Shown here piece by piece: positions 27,347 through 36,645 of a stretch of DNA of 64,000 nucleotides (the stretch's first letter is position 1; the number at the start of each line of letters is the position of its first letter). A program made the translations under genes and the position numbers. The notes under the pieces are model-generated. The model saw nothing but the letters and a program-made list of their open reading frames with translations. It searched no databases and was not told the origin of the DNA. The DNA comes from Novipirellula artificiosorum. GTDB taxonomy: Bacteria > Planctomycetota > Planctomycetia > Pirellulales > Pirellulaceae. The DNA lies in NCBI RefSeq assembly GCF_007860135.1, contig NZ_SJPV01000002.1, positions 832,267 through 896,266 on the forward strand, in the 5' to 3' direction.

Positions 27347-28210
27347 GTGGAAGAAGCGATTGCCAAAGCGAATACACTCATCGAAGCGATGGGATGGATC
27401 CGCCAATTTCGCGGGACCACCACGGTGATCAAACTGGGCGGCAGCGTGCTGGAGGATGAGTTAGCACTGATGCACATTTTGTTAGATGTGATCTTTATGG
27501 AATCGGTCGGAATGCGTCCCGTTTTGGTCCATGGTGGCGGAAAGGCGATCAACCGCGCCTTGGCGGAATCGGGAATCGAGCCGAACTTCAAACGTGGCCG
27601 TCGTGTCACGGATGATGCGACGCTGAAGGTGGTTGAGAAGGTCTTAGCCGGTGACTTGAACGTTCATTTAACTCAAGAAATCGAGCGGTTCGGTGGTCGA
27701 GCGATGAACTTGTCGTTCCTCACCACCAATGTTCTGTTTGGCCAGAAATTGGAGTCGCCCGAGGACGAGGATTTGGGGTTTGTTGGTGAGGTCACACGAG
27801 TCGATCGGAATGTGATCGAAGGGTTGACGTACACGGATCAAGTCCCTGTGATGCCGTCGATGTGCGAAGGTCCGGATGGGCAACATTACAATGTCAACGC
27901 GGATACGGCGGCCATGGCGGTCGCACAGGCATTGGGGGCTGAAAAGTTGGTGTTTTTATCCGACGTGAACGGCGTTCGCCGCGACAAAGACGATCCCGAC
28001 ACGATCATTCACTCCCTTTCGTCTGACGAAGCAAGAGAGCTGATTCGGTCCGGTGTGATTGAATCGGGGATGATCCCGAAAGTCGAAGCCTGTTTGGAAA
28101 CCCTTGGCCGCGGTGTCAAGAAGGTCCACATCATCGACGGCCGATTGCGTCATTCGTTGCTTTTAGAGATCTACACGACGAGCGGTGTCGGTACCGAGAT
28201 TCACCTGTAG
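27347..28210 (+). CDS. argB: N-acetylglutamate kinase
   Basis: 287 aa from GTG 27347, chosen for the GGAG 8 bases upstream and the position of the conserved N-terminus; a longer frame from 27254 gives a non-conserved leader. It phosphorylates N-acetylglutamate in arginine synthesis. Motifs: [11 protein letters not shown] (Lys for phosphate), [29 protein letters not shown] and [11 protein letters not shown]. The downstream ArgD-like and ArgF genes form an arginine cluster on the same strand, separated by gaps of 69 and 27 bases. Confidence 0.95.
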   Translation: MEEAIAKANTLIEAMGWIRQFRGTTTVIKLGGSVLEDELALMHILLDVIFMESVGMRPVLVHGGGKAINRALAESGIEPNFKRGRRVTDDATLKVVEKVLAGDLNVHLTQEIERFGGRAMNLSFLTTNVLFGQKLESPEDEDLGFVGEVTRVDRNVIEGLTYTDQVPVMPSMCEGPDGQHYNVNADTAAMAVAQALGAEKLVFLSDVNGVRRDKDDPDTIIHSLSSDEARELIRSGVIESGMIPKVEACLETLGRGVKKVHIIDGRLRHSLLLEIYTTSGVGTEIHL

Positions 28211-28279
28211 TGAGATCCATGGGTCGTCATAAGTCGCGTCGCCTAACTCATCGGGGCTTTGTCCCGAAAACCAATCACC

Positions 28280-29488
28280 ATGGCAAATATGGACGATTCC
28301 GAGATTCCACTGACTGACGTCCTGATCGAGCCCTCGGGTCGCAGTGCGGTGCGCCACAGTGCGATCCGTCGCGAGGATGTCGATGGGCGAGAGATCATCG
28401 ATGCGCTGGCAGGCCGCGCGAGTGTGTTGGGCTTCGCAGACCCCTATGTTGCCGAGGCGATTCGTCAGGTTGCGAACGGCTATCTCGGCGATGCGTCGGC
28501 GTTAGATTGCGACGGCCATGATCTCGCCCCCCTGGCCGAGAAGATTCGCAGCATGCTTTCCAGCGAAACCGAGGGTGTCTCTGCGATGGCCGAGTCGGTC
28601 TGGATCTATCCCTCCGCAGAGGATGCGATGGAAGCGATGATCGGCGGTTCTCGGGCACGTGGCGGCGGTGCAAGGTATCGAACGCTCTCGCTGGTTGGCA
28701 GTGATCACGGTCGCACCGCGATGTGCCGATCCGCCAGCGGGCGGCCGGAGTTGCACGCCGATTTTGGACCGATGTTGGCGGGTTTTGACCATGTTGCAGC
28801 CAACGACATCGCGTCGCTACGATCAGCGGTGGATGAATCGACGGCGGCTGTCTTGCTGTCGCCGCTTGACCTGTGTGATGCTGCTCGGCCTCGAGATCAC
28901 GACTATTTAGCGGCGGTCCGCCAACTGTGTGACGAACACGATCTGCTGTTGTTGATCGACGAATCAAGACTTTGCATCGGATCCTCCGGCCGATTGTTGA
29001 CGTACACCTCGATCAGCGACATTGTCGCCGATGCCGTTGTGGTTTCCGGCGGCTTGTTCGGCGGGTTGCCTGGCGGATTGCTGCTTGCGGGACCGCGATG
29101 GACGGACAGCCCCGTTGCCAACACGCGGCTCTATCCGCTTCAAACAGCGGTTGCGACCGCAACGCTCGAGCGTGTCGCCGAACTGGGGTGGTTAGAAGCC
29201 TCGGGCGAAGACACATCCGCGTTTCCGGTTGCTGTTGCCGAGACGATTGCTGGATTCGAATTCATTCGTGACCTGCATGCGACGGGAACGACGGTCGGGA
29301 TCGAAACCGACTTGGCGGCGATCGATTTGGTGCAAGCTGCTGCATCAGTCGGCTTGCGAATCGAAGCGGCTGGAGAGACATCCATCAAAATGCAATTGCC
29401 GTTAGGGATGGATGCAGACGACCGTGAGGAGTTGCTAGCGCGACTGACACGGACCATGAGTGCAATGGAATTGATTACTGAAAACTAG
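28280..29488 (+). CDS. ArgD-like aminotransferase-fold protein lacking the PLP lysine
   Basis: 402 aa from ATG 28280. The fold is that of class III (acetylornithine) aminotransferases: DESTAAVLLSPLDLCD, YLAAVRQLCDEHDLLLLIDE and the DHGRT region align with ArgD. The catalytic lysine motif (normally LAKGLGGG) reads VVSGGLFGGLPGG, so the PLP lysine is replaced by Gly257. The conserved DEV is DES, and the phosphate-binding GSEAN and STFGGNP stretches are also altered. It therefore cannot work as a normal transaminase unless my alignment is shifted. Its place between argB and argF suggests a structural or regulatory role in the arginine pathway. Confidence 0.85.
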   Translation: MANMDDSEIPLTDVLIEPSGRSAVRHSAIRREDVDGREIIDALAGRASVLGFADPYVAEAIRQVANGYLGDASALDCDGHDLAPLAEKIRSMLSSETEGVSAMAESVWIYPSAEDAMEAMIGGSRARGGGARYRTLSLVGSDHGRTAMCRSASGRPELHADFGPMLAGFDHVAANDIASLRSAVDESTAAVLLSPLDLCDAARPRDHDYLAAVRQLCDEHDLLLLIDESRLCIGSSGRLLTYTSISDIVADAVVVSGGLFGGLPGGLLLAGPRWTDSPVANTRLYPLQTAVATATLERVAELGWLEASGEDTSAFPVAVAETIAGFEFIRDLHATGTTVGIETDLAAIDLVQAAASVGLRIEAAGETSIKMQLPLGMDADDREELLARLTRTMSAMELITEN

Positions 29489-29515
29489 TTAGACGCGACC
29501 AATGAGGCCGTTGCC

Positions 29516-30451
29516 ATGCAACACCTACTGACCCTTTTTGATATCCAGCCGGATCAGCTTGAGCGGATCCTTGACACCTCGCTTTCGCTAAAGAACCGGC
29601 TTGCCGTTGGAGATCGCCCGCCAATCTTGCAACGCCAAGTGCTTGCGCTTCTGTTTCAGAAACCAAGTTTGCGGACTCGTGTCAGCTTCGAAACGGGGAT
29701 GGCGCAGCTTGGGGGATCGAGTCTGTTTCTTGGTGAGGAGGTGGGTTGGGGAAAGCGTGAATCGGCATCCGATTTTACTCAAGTGCTCGGTCAATTCGTC
29801 GATGCCGTCGTTTGTCGGGCGAAGAAGCATGAACATGTTGAGTCGTTGGCAACGTACAACGCGATGCCCGTGATCAATGGGTTGACCGATTTGTGTCATC
29901 CTTGTCAGGCGATGGCGGATGTGTTGACCCTCCGCGAGTCACTGGGCGACTATCGAGGCAAGCATTTGGTGTTTGTCGGTGATGGAAACAATGTGGCCCA
30001 GTCATTAGCGTTAATCGCGGCCATGTTGGATATGCGGTTCACGTTGGCATCACCAGCAGGTTTTGAGATGGATGCCGATTGGCTCGATCGAGTCGCAAAA
30101 AAGTACCCGCAAGCCAAGATTGAGCAAGTGTCCGATCCGGACAAGGCGGTATCTAGCGCTGATGCGATCTACACGGACGTTTGGACGAGCATGGGGCAAG
30201 AAGCCGAAATGGCGATGCGCCGCGAAGTGTTTGCTCCCTACCAGGTGAACCAAGCCTTGATGGCGAAGGCACCGGCACATACTCGAGTGCTGCACTGTTT
30301 GCCAGCTGTTCGTGGCGAAGAGATTACCAACGAGGTGATCGATAGTGACCAAAGTGACATCATCATGCAGGCAGGCAATCGAATGCATGCCCAGAAGGGG
30401 CTGTTGGTGTGGCTATTGAACCGTGAATGGATTGATTTGAACGTCGGTTAG
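29516..30451 (+). CDS. argF: Ornithine carbamoyltransferase
   Basis: 311 aa, normal length. It makes citrulline from ornithine and carbamoyl phosphate. The carbamoyl-phosphate motif is [11 protein letters not shown] (usually KxSTRTR), HPCQAMAD binds carbamoyl phosphate, and [11 protein letters not shown] is the ornithine-side motif. The SLRTR variant is also seen in some acyl-ornithine carbamoyltransferases, so substrate specificity is not fully certain. The 3' end overlaps the convergent acyl-CoA dehydrogenase gene by 4 bases. Confidence 0.93.
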   Translation: MQHLLTLFDIQPDQLERILDTSLSLKNRLAVGDRPPILQRQVLALLFQKPSLRTRVSFETGMAQLGGSSLFLGEEVGWGKRESASDFTQVLGQFVDAVVCRAKKHEHVESLATYNAMPVINGLTDLCHPCQAMADVLTLRESLGDYRGKHLVFVGDGNNVAQSLALIAAMLDMRFTLASPAGFEMDADWLDRVAKKYPQAKIEQVSDPDKAVSSADAIYTDVWTSMGQEAEMAMRREVFAPYQVNQALMAKAPAHTRVLHCLPAVRGEEITNEVIDSDQSDIIMQAGNRMHAQKGLLVWLLNREWIDLNVG

Positions 30452-31527
30452 CCGATTCCCGCCAATTCACACAGGTGTGCTTGGGCGACCGGTTGTGGGC
30501 AGCTCCAGACCAAGAAGAACATGGCTTCTCGGCACCAGCGCCCAACATGATGGCCTGCGATGTACCCGGCGCCTTTGGCGGCGGTCAGAGCCGCTTGGGT
30601 GGACCCCAGCACCAATCGATTTGCCCGGCCACGGATGTCAGCCAAATCACAGTTTGCGTCACCATCGACCGCGGAAAAAAGATCGTCTTGCAATTTTAGA
30701 ACCGAGGCATGGAGTTCTTCAGCGGCTGGTTTCAAATCGGGACGCTTCTCCGATTCATCGAGTAGGTATTGAATGGCCGCATGCGACAAGCCAATTGCCA
30801 GCGTTGATGTCTGAAGACCGCCGGTGCTGCCCCCTGAACCGGTTTTCATCACGTTTTCGATGGGCCCGGCGAGCAGCATGGATGAGTCGATTTGCACATC
30901 ATTGAACTCGAGCCGATCGGTGCAACTGGCCGACAACGCCATCAATTCGGTTCCTGGAAACGGAGTGATGCCATCGAGCGATCGAGGGACCGCTGCCAAA
31001 ATTTCGCGGCCGTCTTCCATGGCCGCACCGATGACGTAGACGTCGGCATGGGGCACGCCGGTCACCCAAGGCGACATGCCGCGAAGCACGAACCCCGAGC
31101 CGCTTTCTTTGGCCAGCAAAGCGGGGCAAGCTAAATGCCGTCGGCTGGTTGTCAAATGGCTAATTCCCACCGTCCCGAACGCGACGCCAGAAACCAGTTT
31201 CTCAAGCCATCGCGATGCAGGAGCTGGGTTCGCACTGCCAGCGATGCGACGAACCGCTCCCATCAACTGAGTCAAGATGAAGGTGGTCGTCAAATCCGCC
31301 TGAGCCAAACGGAGGTAGCCGATCGTTTGCTCTCGCTCGGTCCAGCCAAACCCGCCCGATTGCGGAGGGAGGAACCAGCGATAGACGCCCGCCTTTGCAC
31401 AGCAGGCAAGTGATTCGGAGGGCCAATCGCTCACCCTTTTCCAGCGGCTGGCGGATGCCCAAAGCTGCTCGCACAGTTGGTCCATCGAACGGCTTGTTGG
31501 CGAGGTTACCTGAGGGATTGTGGACAT
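30448..31527 (-). CDS. Acyl-CoA dehydrogenase-family protein
   Basis: 359 aa with N-terminal helices ([20 protein letters not shown], then [20 protein letters not shown]), a central beta domain ([20 protein letters not shown]) and C-terminal helices. This order matches flavin-dependent acyl-CoA dehydrogenases. It is shorter than usual (about 380), and the typical catalytic Glu and FAD-contact motifs are weak. It could be a two-component monooxygenase-like or degenerate member. It is divergent from the alpha-glucan phosphorylase gene and convergent with argF. Confidence 0.8.
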   Translation of the reverse strand: MSTIPQVTSPTSRSMDQLCEQLWASASRWKRVSDWPSESLACCAKAGVYRWFLPPQSGGFGWTEREQTIGYLRLAQADLTTTFILTQLMGAVRRIAGSANPAPASRWLEKLVSGVAFGTVGISHLTTSRRHLACPALLAKESGSGFVLRGMSPWVTGVPHADVYVIGAAMEDGREILAAVPRSLDGITPFPGTELMALSASCTDRLEFNDVQIDSSMLLAGPIENVMKTGSGGSTGGLQTSTLAIGLSHAAIQYLLDESEKRPDLKPAAEELHASVLKLQDDLFSAVDGDANCDLADIRGRANRLVLGSTQAALTAAKGAGYIAGHHVGRWCREAMFFLVWSCPQPVAQAHLCELAGIG

Positions 31528-31765
31528 GGGGGTTCTGGGTGCTTTGCGGGGTTGGATTTCGTTGTGCAGCAGTGCTCACGAAACTCACAAGATGCGTTAT
31601 CTTGAAGGCGGAGCGATCCGGCGATGCGACCGACCGTCCTCTACTATCGCGAAACCTCGCTCGATTCGCAAACCCGGGTTCGATTTGGACACGCGAATTG
31701 CGACGTGCTGTTATTATCTTTCGTTTCGTTTTCGTCACCGACTCACGATAACCGACCCTTGCGAC

Positions 31766-33976
31766 ATGAGCCAAATCCAATCTCCAGCGACGACGAATAG
31801 CGCCACCCCCCTGCTGACTCGTGACCAGTTGGACCAACAAGGTCGCGAAACCTATCGGAAACTCTGGGAGCTTGCAAACAACTTATGGTGGAGTTGGCAT
31901 CCCGAGTGTGATCAGCTTTTTCGCGATATGGACCCCATTCGGTGGCGGCAAGTCGACCACAACCCCATCGCACTGCTACGCGAAATGACTCCCGAGCATT
32001 TGGCGGCTCGAGCAACGGAGTTGGTGCTGCATAGCCGTATCAACTATGCGTACCGCCGTTTGCAGGAATACCTGCATGATTCGCAGACATGGGCATCGAC
32101 CCATGCGGGCGTACTCGGTGCGAAACCGGTGGCATACTTCTCGGCGGAGTTTGGGATTCACGAATCGGTGCCGATTTACAGCGGTGGGCTTGGCGTTTTA
32201 GCGGGAGACCACATCAAGAGTGCATCAGGATTGGGCGTTCCCTTGGTCGCGATTGGGTTGTTTTACGCGCAAGGCTACTTTCGCCAATATCTCAACGACG
32301 AAGGCTACCAGGGCGAGGATTACCTCGACACAAAGATTGAGAATCTCCCCATGCAGCCCGCGCTGACGGCCGCGGGCAAACCGATAACGGTGGCCATTGA
32401 AACGCGAAAAGGCCAACTGCTGGCAAAGGTTTGGCTCATGCACGTCGGCCGCGTCCGGTTGTACTTGCTCGATTGCAATGTCGAAGGCAACAAACCCGAG
32501 GACCGTGAATTGACCAGCCGTCTGTACGGTGGCGATCAACGCACGCGAATCCGTCAGGAATTGGTGCTTGGGGTGGGCGGGGTCAAGGCGCTGCACGCGC
32601 TTGGCATCGATCCCGGCGTCTACCATCTCAACGAAGGCCATTCGGCCTTTGGTGCGCTGGAAGTGGTCAACCGTTTGATGCAAGATGACGGCATGTCCTT
32701 TTCCGACGCCGTTCGACAGACTTCGCGAATGACCTGTTTCACAACCCATACGCCCGTGCCAGCCGGACACGATCGTTTCCCGTCGGAATTGGTCGAAGAG
32801 CACCTTGGCCCGCTCCGCGACTCGCTCGGTATCAGTGAACGCGAATTGTTGGCCCTCGGTCGTGTCGATCCGGGCAACGCGGAAGAAACGTTCTGCATGA
32901 CCGTGATCGGTTTCAAGATGAGCCGCTATTGCAACGCCGTCAGCAACCTGCATGGCGTCGTGTCCAGGCGGATGTGGGCACACATGTGGCCGCAACGGAA
33001 TGAGGAAGAGGTGCCCATCGGGCATATCACCAACGGTGTTCATGTTCCGTCATGGTTGGCGGGGCAAATGGCCCAGTTGTACGACAAGCATTTTCCCGCC
33101 GATTGGAAGCAACGCATTCAAGAACCAAGTGTTTGGCAATCGATTCACCAGGTCGATCCTGGTGAGCTTTGGGAGACGCACAATGCGCTGAAGAATAACT
33201 TATTGACGTTCGTCCGTCGCCGAGTCAGTCGGCAATGTCGACGCCGCGGCGAATCGGACGAGTCGGTTGAGGAAGCTCGCCGCGTGCTCGACCCACAGAC
33301 GTTGACGATCGGGTTTGGACGACGCTTCGCGACGTACAAGCGAGCCAACTTGTTGTTCAGCCAGATCGACCGGATTGCGGCGTTGATGAGTGATCCCGAA
33401 CGACCGATTCAGCTGATTTACGCGGGCAAGGCACATCCGAAAGACGAGCCCGGCAAGCGGTTTATCCAGGAAATTGCAAACCTGCGGCATGATCCGCGTT
33501 TTAAAGGTCGCGTTGCATTCGTCGAAGATTATGACATCAACGTTTGTCGGCACCTGATTCAAGGGGTCGATGTTTGGCTCAATAATCCACGTCGGCCACT
33601 CGAAGCGAGCGGCACGAGCGGACAGAAAGTCGTGCTCAATGGTGGGTTAAACTGTAGCATCCTCGATGGATGGTGGGCCGAAGCCTATAACGGGGTCAAC
33701 GGGTTTGCGATTGGACAAGGTCATCATCATGTCAACGACCAAATTACGGACGCCCGCGATGCCAAGGCCCTTTACGATACGATCGAAAACCATGTGCTCC
33801 CGATCTACTACAACCGGGATGCCGACGGGTTACCGAAACAGTGGATTCAGCGAATGATGCATAGCATCAGCACCTTGGCGTGGCGATTCAGCAGTCACCG
33901 CATGGTTGCGGATTACACCGAACGAGGCTACTTGTATGCTGCGGGTGGCGTCACGTGTGAGATGCGTTATCGTTAG
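31766..33976 (+). CDS. glgP: Alpha-glucan (glycogen) phosphorylase
   Basis: 736-aa GT35 enzyme releasing glucose 1-phosphate from glycogen or maltodextrin. ATG 31766 is chosen; a longer frame from 31520 enters the divergent gene. The N-terminal LANNLWWSWHPE is typical of the shorter alpha-glucan phosphorylase class. GGLGVLAGDHIKSAS and HLNEGHSAF are standard motifs. The PLP site lies in EASGTSGQKVVLNGGLNCSI with the Schiff-base Lys. No other glycogen gene is nearby. Confidence 0.94.
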   Translation: MSQIQSPATTNSATPLLTRDQLDQQGRETYRKLWELANNLWWSWHPECDQLFRDMDPIRWRQVDHNPIALLREMTPEHLAARATELVLHSRINYAYRRLQEYLHDSQTWASTHAGVLGAKPVAYFSAEFGIHESVPIYSGGLGVLAGDHIKSASGLGVPLVAIGLFYAQGYFRQYLNDEGYQGEDYLDTKIENLPMQPALTAAGKPITVAIETRKGQLLAKVWLMHVGRVRLYLLDCNVEGNKPEDRELTSRLYGGDQRTRIRQELVLGVGGVKALHALGIDPGVYHLNEGHSAFGALEVVNRLMQDDGMSFSDAVRQTSRMTCFTTHTPVPAGHDRFPSELVEEHLGPLRDSLGISERELLALGRVDPGNAEETFCMTVIGFKMSRYCNAVSNLHGVVSRRMWAHMWPQRNEEEVPIGHITNGVHVPSWLAGQMAQLYDKHFPADWKQRIQEPSVWQSIHQVDPGELWETHNALKNNLLTFVRRRVSRQCRRRGESDESVEEARRVLDPQTLTIGFGRRFATYKRANLLFSQIDRIAALMSDPERPIQLIYAGKAHPKDEPGKRFIQEIANLRHDPRFKGRVAFVEDYDINVCRHLIQGVDVWLNNPRRPLEASGTSGQKVVLNGGLNCSILDGWWAEAYNGVNGFAIGQGHHHVNDQITDARDAKALYDTIENHVLPIYYNRDADGLPKQWIQRMMHSISTLAWRFSSHRMVADYTERGYLYAAGGVTCEMRYR

Positions 33977-34033
33977 TGCAACGTCACTTTTTCTTCTCCG
34001 GTTCTCTTCTCTCTTCAAAATCAAAGTCACTCG

Positions 34034-34291
34034 ATGAGCAACGATCGCCAAGAAAACCAGGTCCACGGTCATGATGTGATGCACATGATGGTCGCGTCGG
34101 GCAAAACCTATACGAAGGAAATGCTCCGTGGTGAGATTCTCGAGCGATTTGGCGAACAAACGCGTTTCTATACCTGTTCCGCGAGCAACATGACGGCTGA
34201 TGAGCTGATCCTATTCTTGGAAGGCAAAGGTAAATTTGACTCCCAAGAAGATGGCTTCACCACGTCACCATCGAGTATCTGTGACCACTAG
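34034..34291 (+). CDS. YecH-family putative metal-binding protein
   Basis: 85 aa. The start HGHDVMHMMVASGKTYTKEM and the centre FYTCSASNMTADELILFLEG, ending ICDH, match the small YecH (DUF2492) family. His and Cys positions suggest metal binding. Biochemical role unknown. It lies 57 bases after the phosphorylase stop on the same strand, so it may be read through from it. Confidence 0.88.
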   Translation: MSNDRQENQVHGHDVMHMMVASGKTYTKEMLRGEILERFGEQTRFYTCSASNMTADELILFLEGKGKFDSQEDGFTTSPSSICDH

Positions 34292-34620
34292 CGCATCATC
34301 CCGTCTTGCTTTTGAGACCGTTCGAAAACAACTGGACATGTGTCCTTGTCCTGATCGCTTATGGCGGAATAGACCCAGTTGGGATGTTGAAATCATCGTG
34401 TTTTGACGCGTTTGCGCCGCGTCAATGGACGTTTGGCGTCCGATATTAACGGTGGGACGCGGTTGTAAAAAGCATTTGGGGCAAATGCTTTAACGAGTCG
34501 GGTGCCATTGGGAACAACCCCTGTGTGGCTGCTCGTTTGGGCAGGCTCGATTCACGATCAGTGGCTGTACCTTCGAAAGCCGATCCACGCTCAAACTTGA
34601 TCGTGGGTCGGTTTTTTGCG
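34292..34620 (+). ncRNA. Structured intergenic region, candidate small RNA or leader
   Basis: No protein gene fits. Several strong hairpins occur in series: TTGACGCG/CGCGTCAA (34403-34425), GGACG/CGTCC (34427-34441) and the perfect 10-bp stem AAAGCATTTG/CAAATGCTTT with GGG loop (34469-34491). A strong terminator follows at 34577-34617. This arrangement suits an independent small RNA of roughly 150-220 nt, or the 3' UTR of the YecH-like gene. I could not match it to 6S RNA, tmRNA, SRP RNA, RNase P or a known riboswitch by eye. Confidence 0.45.
34577..34617 (+). terminator. Strong Rho-independent terminator
   Basis: CCGATCCACG (34580-34589) pairs with CGTGGGTCGG (34602-34611) with one G-U, extended by A-T pairs, followed by TTTTTT (34612-34617). 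It ends transcription before the response-regulator gene. Confidence 0.85.
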
Positions 34621-34708
34621 TTATCGCCATCTTAGGGTGATGGTTTTAACACTGCGTGGCTTGGATCGCCTACAATGGCAGGTCAGACTCGCAAAAAATG
34701 GTGAAATC

Positions 34709-35326
34709 ATGATGGATGAACAACGGGTTGTTTGTATTGTCGATGACGAGCCTGCGGTTCTCGATATCGTGAAACGCATGATTGAATCGGGTGGGTATCG
34801 ATGTCGCTGTTTTGCATCGGCCCTCGATTTGATTGCGGTGTTAGATCCGAGCATCGATTGTGTTGTGACCGATTTAAAGATGCCTGAGATGGATGGTGCC
34901 GAGCTGCTCGAGAAACTGCGAGAGCTCGATCGGTTGTTGCCCGTCATTGTGTTGACGGGGCATGCCGATGTTTCGACTGCGGTACGTTTGATGCAGCAAG
35001 GCGCGGTGTCGCTTGTTGAAAAACCGTTTGACGCACAGCAAATGCTGGCAGCTGTGGACCAAGCGATCCACGGTAGCATCGATTTGCAGTCGCGCCGGAA
35101 GCAAGCGAACGATGCAAGGATCAGGCTGGAATCCTTGAGTGACGATGAGCGTGAAGTGCTGCGTGAAATGATCGCCGGGGTTCCCAACAAAGAGATCGTC
35201 GCGAAGTTGCAAGTGAGCTCGCGAACGCTCGATCGACGCCGTCATCATATCTTGCAAACGATGCAAACGGATTCGGTCGCGGAGTTAGCAACGGTTATTG
35301 CCCGGCACGACTTGCTCGATCAATGA
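34709..35326 (+). CDS. FixJ/NarL-type response regulator
   Basis: 205 aa. Receiver domain 1-120: acidic pocket Asp12-Asp13, phosphoacceptor Asp55 in TDLKMPEMDG, Thr83 in VLTGHAD and Lys105 in VEKPF. The C-terminal LuxR-type helix-turn-helix is LSDDEREVLREMIAGVPNKE with SSRTLDRRR in the recognition helix; the FixJ equivalent is usually RTVExHR. It therefore probably acts as a transcription factor. The ATG at 34709 is chosen (a second ATG follows at 34712); a start at 34616 would lie within the terminator. It overlaps the convergent kinase gene by 42 bases. Confidence 0.9.
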   Translation: MMDEQRVVCIVDDEPAVLDIVKRMIESGGYRCRCFASALDLIAVLDPSIDCVVTDLKMPEMDGAELLEKLRELDRLLPVIVLTGHADVSTAVRLMQQGAVSLVEKPFDAQQMLAAVDQAIHGSIDLQSRRKQANDARIRLESLSDDEREVLREMIAGVPNKEIVAKLQVSSRTLDRRRHHILQTMQTDSVAELATVIARHDLLDQ

Positions 35327-36466
35327 GGGGCTCGCCAACGGCAGATAAACTTGCATGATGGCCCCGTCCTCGCAGGCGGTTGCGTGCGCCCGCCCGCCGT
35401 GTTGTTCGACGATGCCATGCACGACGGCCAACCCCAACCCGATCCCCTGGCCGACTTGCTTGGTCGTGTAGAAGGGTTCAAACATTTTCTCAGCGAACTC
35501 TTGCGGAAACCCGCAGCCATGATCGCGGATGGACACACACGCGTACCCCAAGCATTGAGGTTCGAGTTGCAGGCCAGGTGTTGGTTCCGCGAGCACCGTT
35601 TCCGTACGAATGCAAATCGTCCCGCCAGAGGGCATTGCATCGTTTGCATTTGCGACCAGGTTAAAGAGAATCTGTTCGAACTGAGTCGGGTCGATTCGCA
35701 CCAAGATGGCAGCCGGGTGTAGCTGGACTTCTAATTTCGTTTGATCGCCTACCATTCGTTTGAGCAGATTGCGAGCATCGCGAATGCTTTGATTGAGATC
35801 AATCGTCACGGGCAACGAGCTTTCACGACGACTGAATGCCAGCAATTGCTTGGTCAGTGCCGATGCACGCTGTCCCGCATCCTGGATCGCGTGAATCGAC
35901 GCCTGAGTGGGTTCGTCGAGATCGGACCGCGAGACCAATTCACCACATTCGCCGAGAATGATCATCAGCAGATTATTGAAATCGTGTGCGACCCCGCCTG
36001 CCAAACGCCCGATCGCCTCCATTTTCTGCGACTGCCAGATCCGTTCACGCTGCTCGATGAATTCGTTTTCGGCGTCTTTTAAATGCTGGATGTCGGTCGT
36101 TGTTCCGTACCAGCACTCGATTTCGCCGTTGGCGCCGCGTACCGGTACACTTCGCGTCAAGAACCATCGGTAGTCGCCCGAAACGGTTCGTATGCGATGC
36201 TCACGCTCGAACACTTCGCCGCTGACTACGCACTCGTCCCACAGCCGTTCGCTCGACCTGAGGTCATCGGGGTGGATCAGATTCTCGGGGGCGCCGATTG
36301 TCGATTCGCCAAACAGCTCCGCACCGTTCTTGTTGCGATAGCGAATGACGCCCGCGTGGTCCGCGATCCACACGACTTGTGGCATCGAATCGGCCAGGTG
36401 CTGAAGTCGCGATGCGTTCGAGTGCAGCATCGAATAGAACGGTGTTTGCTTGTCGGTTTCGTTCAT
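35285..36466 (-). CDS. PAS-domain sensor histidine kinase
   Basis: 393-aa soluble kinase with no membrane segment. PAS domain at about 25-130 (PQVVWIADHAGVIRYRN and FGESTIG, ending YGTTTDIQHLKDAE). The phosphoacceptor is His161 in GGVAHDFNNLL. The ATPase domain has LFNLVANANDAMPSGG (N box), DHGCGF (G1), FEPFYTTK (F) and GIGLGL (G2). It probably phosphorylates the response regulator encoded tail to tail, inferred only from position. The signal is unknown; a haem or flavin PAS cannot be told by eye. Confidence 0.92.
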   Translation of the reverse strand: MNETDKQTPFYSMLHSNASRLQHLADSMPQVVWIADHAGVIRYRNKNGAELFGESTIGAPENLIHPDDLRSSERLWDECVVSGEVFEREHRIRTVSGDYRWFLTRSVPVRGANGEIECWYGTTTDIQHLKDAENEFIEQRERIWQSQKMEAIGRLAGGVAHDFNNLLMIILGECGELVSRSDLDEPTQASIHAIQDAGQRASALTKQLLAFSRRESSLPVTIDLNQSIRDARNLLKRMVGDQTKLEVQLHPAAILVRIDPTQFEQILFNLVANANDAMPSGGTICIRTETVLAEPTPGLQLEPQCLGYACVSIRDHGCGFPQEFAEKMFEPFYTTKQVGQGIGLGLAVVHGIVEQHGGRAHATACEDGAIMQVYLPLASPSLIEQVVPGNNRC

Positions 36467-36645
36467 AGCATCCCAACGAGGGTCAAAGGGCCATTGCCAT
36501 TTTTTTTCTATTTCGTCTCAAGCTGTGTTTGTGCTAGGAGTGGGTTATCGGGATCGCACCGATCGTGAGGAAGTCATCTTTTTCGCGATACGAGCGATCC
36601 CACGGTTTCGGATCTCAGTTTGTTCCTCGACGGGAAAAAGGCAAA

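Noticed and set aside
34292..34620. Possible cobalamin or cyclic-di-GMP riboswitch
   Set aside because: Conserved core motifs of these riboswitches are not found, and a terminator separates the region from the next gene.
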